Positions 48,698 through 52,021 of a stretch of 52,021 bases of DNA are shown here, piece after piece. Position numbers and translations under genes: made by a program. Positions within the stretch are counted from its first letter, which is position 1, and each line of letters opens with the position of its first letter. The DNA is taken from contig JADGPJ010000008.1 of NCBI GenBank assembly GCA_017882505.1, positions 1-52,021 on the forward strand, given 5' to 3'. This stretch comes from Solirubrobacterales bacterium (GTDB lineage Bacteria > Actinomycetota > Thermoleophilia > Solirubrobacterales > 70-9). Below the pieces are notes generated by a model. The model had not been told where the DNA came from. It saw only the letters and a program-made list of their open reading frames with translations, and did not search any database.

Positions 48698-48715
48698 ACT
48701 GGCTAGCTGGCCAGT
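48698..48715. promoter_or_regulatory. palindromic operator candidate before the membrane protein/GMC operon
   Basis: ACTGGC (48698-48703), TAGCTG, GCCAGT (48710-48715); 16 of 18 bases symmetrical. It touches the minus-strand -10 TATTGT (48698-48693), a normal place for repression. Bound factor unknown. Confidence 0.4.
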
Positions 48716-48747
48716 CGGGGCGCGAGAGGCGATCTCGGAGCGGCACC

Positions 48748-48753
48748 TAGAAT
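48748..48753 (+). promoter_or_regulatory. leaderless -10 box TAGAAT for gatC
   Basis: TAGAAT, 7 nt before ATG 48761. It excludes the in-frame ATG 48752, which lies in the box. Confidence 0.6.
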
Positions 48754-48760
48754 GCGGCCG

Positions 48761-49051
48761 ATGATCGACCGGGATCAGGTCCTGCATGTGGCTCGACTCG
48801 CGCGGCTGAGGCTGAGCGAGGACGACGTCGAGACGATGACGGGGGAGCTGTCGGGGATTCTCGAGCACGTGGATCGGATCGGGAACCTGGATCTGGAGGG
48901 GGTCGAGCCGACTTCGCACGTGGTGGCGCTGGAGAACGTGCTCAGGCCCGACGTGCCGCGGCCGAGCTTGCCCCAGGACGTTGCGCTGGCTTCGGCTCCC
49001 GAACCGCTGAACGGCGCCTTTCGCGTCCCCTCGCCCCAGGCTGACGCCTGA
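48761..49051 (+). CDS. gatC: Asp-tRNA(Asn)/Glu-tRNA(Gln) amidotransferase subunit C
   Basis: Small subunit that stabilises GatA-GatB. 96 aa. It shows [40 protein letters not shown] and [11 protein letters not shown], the family pattern. ATG 48761 follows the -10 by 7 nt (leaderless). The stop overlaps the gatA ATG (TGATG). Confidence 0.95.
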   Translation: MIDRDQVLHVARLARLRLSEDDVETMTGELSGILEHVDRIGNLDLEGVEPTSHVVALENVLRPDVPRPSLPQDVALASAPEPLNGAFRVPSPQADA

Positions 49052-50493
49052 TGGGGGAGCTACTGGGGCTGACCGTCGCTCAGGCGGCGGCGAAGATCGC
49101 CGCCGGGGACGTTTCCGCGGCGGAGTACTTCGGGGCTTGGCAGGGCGCGGCGGCGGGCGACGAGCTCAACGCCTACCTCTGGTCGGTCGAGAACGCCGGC
49201 GACTACGAGGTCAAGGACGGGCCGCTCGGCGGTATCCCCGTCGCGGTCAAGGACATCTTCTGCACCGAGGGGACGCCGACGACCGCGGGTTCGCGGATCA
49301 TCGAGGGCTACCGACCCCCCTACACCGCCACCGCCGTGCGCCGCCTCGACGCGGCCGGCGCCCGGGTGCTGGGCAAGACCAACATGGACGAGTTCGCGAT
49401 GGGCTCCTCGAACGAGAACTCGGCCTACGGGCCGGTGCTCAACCCGTGGGACCGCGGCCGCGTCCCCGGCGGCTCCTCGGGCGGCTCGGCCGCGGCGGTC
49501 GCCGGCGGGCTCGCCCCCTGTGCGATCGGCACCGACACCGGCGGCTCGATCCGCCAGCCCGCCTCGCTCTGCGGGATCGTCGGGCTCAAGCCCACCTACG
49601 GCGCGATTTCCCGCTACGGGATGATCGCCTTCGCCTCCTCGCTCGATCAGTGCGGCCCGCTGACCCGCGACGTCACCGACGCGGCGCTGCTGCTCGCGGC
49701 GATGCAGGGGCGCGACCCCTGCGACTCGACCTCGGTCGGGATCGAGGGGGGGATCGCCGCCCCCAGCCGCGAGGATCTCAAGGGTCTGCGCTTCGGCGTA
49801 CCGAGCGAGCTCGCCCGCGACACCTTCGACGCCGGCGTTCGCGCGGTCTTCGAGGCCACCCTGGCGCGGATCGAGGAGCTGGGCGGCGAGATCGCCGAGG
49901 TCGCGCTGCCGAGCGCCGAGCACGGCATCTCCGCCTATTACGTGATCGCCCCGGCCGAGGCTTCCTCGAACCTGGCCCGCTACGACGGCGTCCGCTACGG
50001 GATGCGATCGGGTGGCGACGGCGACCTGCTGGAGATGTACGAGACGACCCGGGCGGAGGGCTTCGGGACCGAGGTGAAGCGGCGGATCATGCTCGGTACC
50101 TACGCGCTCTCCTCCGGCTACTACGAGGCCTACTACGGCCAGGCGCAGAAGGTCCGCACCCGGATCGCCGAGGACTTCAAGGCGGCGTTCGCGGAGGTCG
50201 ACTTCGTCGTCACCCCGACCTCGCCCACGGTCGCCTTCGGGCTCGGTGAGAAGACCGCCGACCCGCTCTCGATGTACCTCAACGACTTCTTCACCGTGCC
50301 GATGAGCCTCGCCGGCATCCCGGCGATCTCGATCCCGGCAGGCCTGGCCGAGCCCGAGGGCGGCGGCAGGCGGCTGCCGGTCGGCTTCCAGATCGCGGCC
50401 CCGGCCTTCGCCGAGCAGAAGCTGCTCGAGGCCTCCTACGCGCTGGAGCGGGCGATCGGGTTCGACGCCAGGCCGGAGGGCGTAGATGGCTGA
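49051..50493 (+). CDS. gatA: Asp-tRNA(Asn)/Glu-tRNA(Gln) amidotransferase subunit A
   Basis: Glutaminase subunit that frees ammonia from glutamine for transamidation. 480 aa. Amidase signature with the Ser-cisSer-Lys triad: Lys67 in [11 protein letters not shown], the [15 protein letters not shown] loop and nucleophile Ser166 in [11 protein letters not shown]. Also [13 protein letters not shown]. It overlaps gatB by 8 nt. Confidence 0.97.
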   Translation: MGELLGLTVAQAAAKIAAGDVSAAEYFGAWQGAAAGDELNAYLWSVENAGDYEVKDGPLGGIPVAVKDIFCTEGTPTTAGSRIIEGYRPPYTATAVRRLDAAGARVLGKTNMDEFAMGSSNENSAYGPVLNPWDRGRVPGGSSGGSAAAVAGGLAPCAIGTDTGGSIRQPASLCGIVGLKPTYGAISRYGMIAFASSLDQCGPLTRDVTDAALLLAAMQGRDPCDSTSVGIEGGIAAPSREDLKGLRFGVPSELARDTFDAGVRAVFEATLARIEELGGEIAEVALPSAEHGISAYYVIAPAEASSNLARYDGVRYGMRSGGDGDLLEMYETTRAEGFGTEVKRRIMLGTYALSSGYYEAYYGQAQKVRTRIAEDFKAAFAEVDFVVTPTSPTVAFGLGEKTADPLSMYLNDFFTVPMSLAGIPAISIPAGLAEPEGGGRRLPVGFQIAAPAFAEQKLLEASYALERAIGFDARPEGVDG

Positions 50494-51925
50494 GCTCGAG
50501 GCGGTGATCGGGCTGGAGATCCACGTCCAGCTGGCGACGAAGACGAAGATGTTCTGCGGCTGCGAACTGTCCTTCGGCGACGAGCCGAACGTCCACACCT
50601 GCCCGGTCTGCCTCGCCCATCCGGGGGTGCTGCCGGTGCCCAACGAACAGGCGATCCTCTACGCGCTGCAGATCGCCGCGGCGCTGGAGTGCGAGGTGGC
50701 GCCGCGCTCGATCTTCCATCGCAAGAACTACTTCTATCCGGACAACCCGAAGGCCTACCAGATCAGTCAGTACGACATCCCGCTCGCCAGCAACGGCCGG
50801 CTCGGCGAGATCCGCATCCACCGCGCCCACCTCGAGGAGGACGCGGCGAAGATGATCCATGTCGGCGAGTCCGGCCGGATCCACGGCTCCGGCGCCTCGC
50901 TGGTCGACTTCAACCGCGGGGGCACGCCGCTGGTCGAGATCGTCACCGAGCCCGACCTGCGCGGCGCCGCCGAAGCGGCCGAGTGGGCGCGGCTACTGCG
51001 CGAGACGGTGCGCCAGCTCGGCGTCTCCGACGTCAACATGGAGGAGGGGAGCCTGCGGGTCGACGCCAACGTTTCGGTCCGCCCGGCCGGCAGCGAGGAG
51101 CTCGGGACCAAGACCGAGCTGAAGAACATGAACAGCTTCCGCTTCCTCCAGCGCGGCGTCGAAGCCGAGCTCGAGCGCCAGCGCGAGCTGATCGCGGCGG
51201 GGGGGACGGTCGAACAGGAGACCCTCCACTTCGACCCCCAGAGCGGCAGCCTCACCTCGCTGCGCTCGAAGGAGGAAGCCCACGACTACCGCTACTTCCC
51301 CGAGCCCGACCTGGTGCCGCTGGCGCCGACCGAGGAGATGCTGCGGGACGCGCGCGAGGCGCTGCCGGAGCTGCCGGCGGTGCGGATCGAGCGCTACGTC
51401 GGCGACGGCCTCGCCCGCGACGTCGCCACCGTGCTGGCAACCGACCCCGAGACCGCCGACTACTTTGAGCGCGCCGCGACCGCCGCGAGCGGGGTGGAGG
51501 CGAAGACGGTCGCGATCTGGGTCACCGGCGAGCTTGCCGCCGCCCTGCGCCAAGCCGACTCTGAGACCGGCGCCGCCGGCTCCAAGGTCTCGCCGGAGTC
51601 GCTCGCCGCGCTGGTGGCGCTGGTCCAGGGGAAGAAGATCTCCCACGGCAGCGGCAAGACCGTGCTGGCGGCGCTGGTGGCCGAGGGCGGCGACCCGGCC
51701 GCGATCGTCGAGCGCGAGGGCCTCGCGGGCATGTCCTCCGAAGACGGCGAGCTGGAGTCGATCGTCGCCGCCGCGGTCGAGGCCAACCCCGAAGCCGCCG
51801 AGCAGATCAAGGCTGGCAACGGCAAGGCGATCGGCGCCATCGTCGGCGCCGTGATGAGGGAGACCAAGGGCCGCGCCGACGGCGGCGAGGTCACCCGTCT
51901 GATCCGCTCCCAACTCGGCCTCTAG
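50486..51925 (+). CDS. gatB: Asp-tRNA(Asn)/Glu-tRNA(Gln) amidotransferase subunit B
   Basis: Kinase and transamidase subunit that binds the mischarged tRNA. 479 aa. [18 protein letters not shown] and [17 protein letters not shown] give the four zinc cysteines. The kinase region holds [36 protein letters not shown] and [20 protein letters not shown]. The C-terminal YqeY-like tRNA-binding domain is about 330-479. The ATG lies within gatA. Last gene of gatCAB; no terminator is obvious before the next promoter. Confidence 0.97.
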   Translation: MAELEAVIGLEIHVQLATKTKMFCGCELSFGDEPNVHTCPVCLAHPGVLPVPNEQAILYALQIAAALECEVAPRSIFHRKNYFYPDNPKAYQISQYDIPLASNGRLGEIRIHRAHLEEDAAKMIHVGESGRIHGSGASLVDFNRGGTPLVEIVTEPDLRGAAEAAEWARLLRETVRQLGVSDVNMEEGSLRVDANVSVRPAGSEELGTKTELKNMNSFRFLQRGVEAELERQRELIAAGGTVEQETLHFDPQSGSLTSLRSKEEAHDYRYFPEPDLVPLAPTEEMLRDAREALPELPAVRIERYVGDGLARDVATVLATDPETADYFERAATAASGVEAKTVAIWVTGELAAALRQADSETGAAGSKVSPESLAALVALVQGKKISHGSGKTVLAALVAEGGDPAAIVEREGLAGMSSEDGELESIVAAAVEANPEAAEQIKAGNGKAIGAIVGAVMRETKGRADGGEVTRLIRSQLGL

Positions 51926-51947
51926 CCAGTTCACGATGGTGCGGTTC

Positions 51948-51978
51948 AGCACTTTGTAACAACCTGTTACAAAGTGCT
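51948..51978. promoter_or_regulatory. perfect 14-bp inverted repeat operator
   Basis: AGCACTTTGTAACA (51948-51961), spacer ACC, TGTTACAAAGTGCT (51965-51978). All 14 bases match. It covers the -35 region and the first base of the -10 (51978-51983) of the next gene, a classic repressor position. The core TTTGTAACA/TGTTACAAA resembles TetR-family operators. The regulator is not in the window. Confidence 0.75.
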
Positions 51979-51983
51979 AAGTT
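51978..51983 (+). promoter_or_regulatory. leaderless -10 box TAAGTT for the last gene
   Basis: TAAGTT, then CAAGGC, then ATG 51990: spacing 6 nt. Confidence 0.6.
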
Positions 51984-51989
51984 CAAGGC

Positions 51990-52021
51990 ATGGCCTGGAA
52001 CGTCGTCATCGCCGGAGGTGG
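51990..52021 (+). CDS. start of a dinucleotide-binding protein (cut by window end)
   Basis: Only MAWNVVIAGG is visible. A hydrophobic strand followed by Gly residues right at the start is the beginning of a Rossmann FAD/NAD(P)-binding protein, such as an NDH-2 type dehydrogenase. The family cannot be fixed from ten residues. Control by the adjacent operator is likely. Confidence 0.5.
   Translation, partial: MAWNVVIAGG

Noticed and set aside
1-52021. CRISPR array, complete IS or prophage
   Set aside because: No regularly spaced repeats of 25-37 bp, no transposase, integrase or phage structural gene was found on either strand.

Overview
The window is a 52 kb piece of a high-GC actinobacterial chromosome, read as bacterial throughout. 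The best guess is the Thermoleophilia / Solirubrobacterales. The grounds are the strong G/C third-position bias, very frequent GTG starts, and a gene order (infC, rpmI, rplT, tsnR-like, pheS, pheT, argC, argJ, argB, argD ... argG) that matches the actinobacterial order known from Mycobacterium. The lineage is an inference; no rRNA gene is present. Many genes carry a TANNNT -10 box only 6-8 nt before the start codon, which indicates frequent leaderless transcription.

Layout. 1-1.7 kb: tRNA-Cys followed by a small island-like segment (Tyr phosphatase, DUF1801 protein, a broken ORF) with GGTGGCAC repeats at both ends. 1.7-6.4 kb: a divergent AcuC-type deacetylase and GNAT/acyl-CoA synthetase fusion, then a membrane class III nucleotide cyclase. 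6.6-9.3 kb: small unknown protein, GNAT enzyme, zwf with a clear terminator. 9.5-11.7 kb: tRNA-Val with a truncated AraC-type gene at its 3' end, then a large polytopic membrane protein carrying an in-frame 93-bp palindromic insertion. 11.7-18.2 kb: thrS, infC, a reversed wecB-type epimerase, rpmI-rplT, tsnR-like methyltransferase, pheS. 18.2-27.3 kb: pheT overlapping an arginine operon (argC-J-B-D-x-y-G) in which argF, argR and argH are absent and two unknown genes sit between argD and argG. 27.4-32.4 kb: Rpf-like wall hydrolase, a strongly folded non-coding stretch, dnaE. 32.4-38.8 kb: Cys-rich protein, acyl-CoA dehydrogenase, head-to-head nfo/gltX sharing a CATG, HDOD-LuxR protein, atypical response regulator, Rrf2 regulator. 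39-46.3 kb: DUF5666-like protein, GNAT remnant, cysK-cysE, lipoprotein, UvrD/PcrA helicase, folD, two paralogous membrane proteins. 46.3-52 kb: GMC oxidoreductase with a small membrane protein, gatCAB, and the first codons of a Rossmann-type protein behind a perfect 14-bp inverted repeat.

How the parts fit. The core is housekeeping: translation (thrS, infC, rpmI, rplT, pheST, gltX, gatCAB), replication and repair (dnaE, pcrA, nfo), arginine and cysteine synthesis, C1 and pentose phosphate metabolism. gltX with gatCAB implies that Gln-tRNA and/or Asn-tRNA is made by transamidation. The deacetylase/acetyltransferase pair next to a cyclase suggests reversible protein acetylation, possibly under cyclic nucleotide control. 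The Rrf2 regulator without Fe-S cysteines lies just before cysK-cysE and may be a CymR-type cysteine regulator.

Most unusual parts: the five consecutive stem-loops (28474-28792) between the wall hydrolase and dnaE, the 93-bp palindromic element inside a reading frame, the perfect operator at the right end, and several short upstream ORFs that overlap or precede infC, cysK and a response regulator gene. No CRISPR array, complete insertion sequence or complete prophage was seen.
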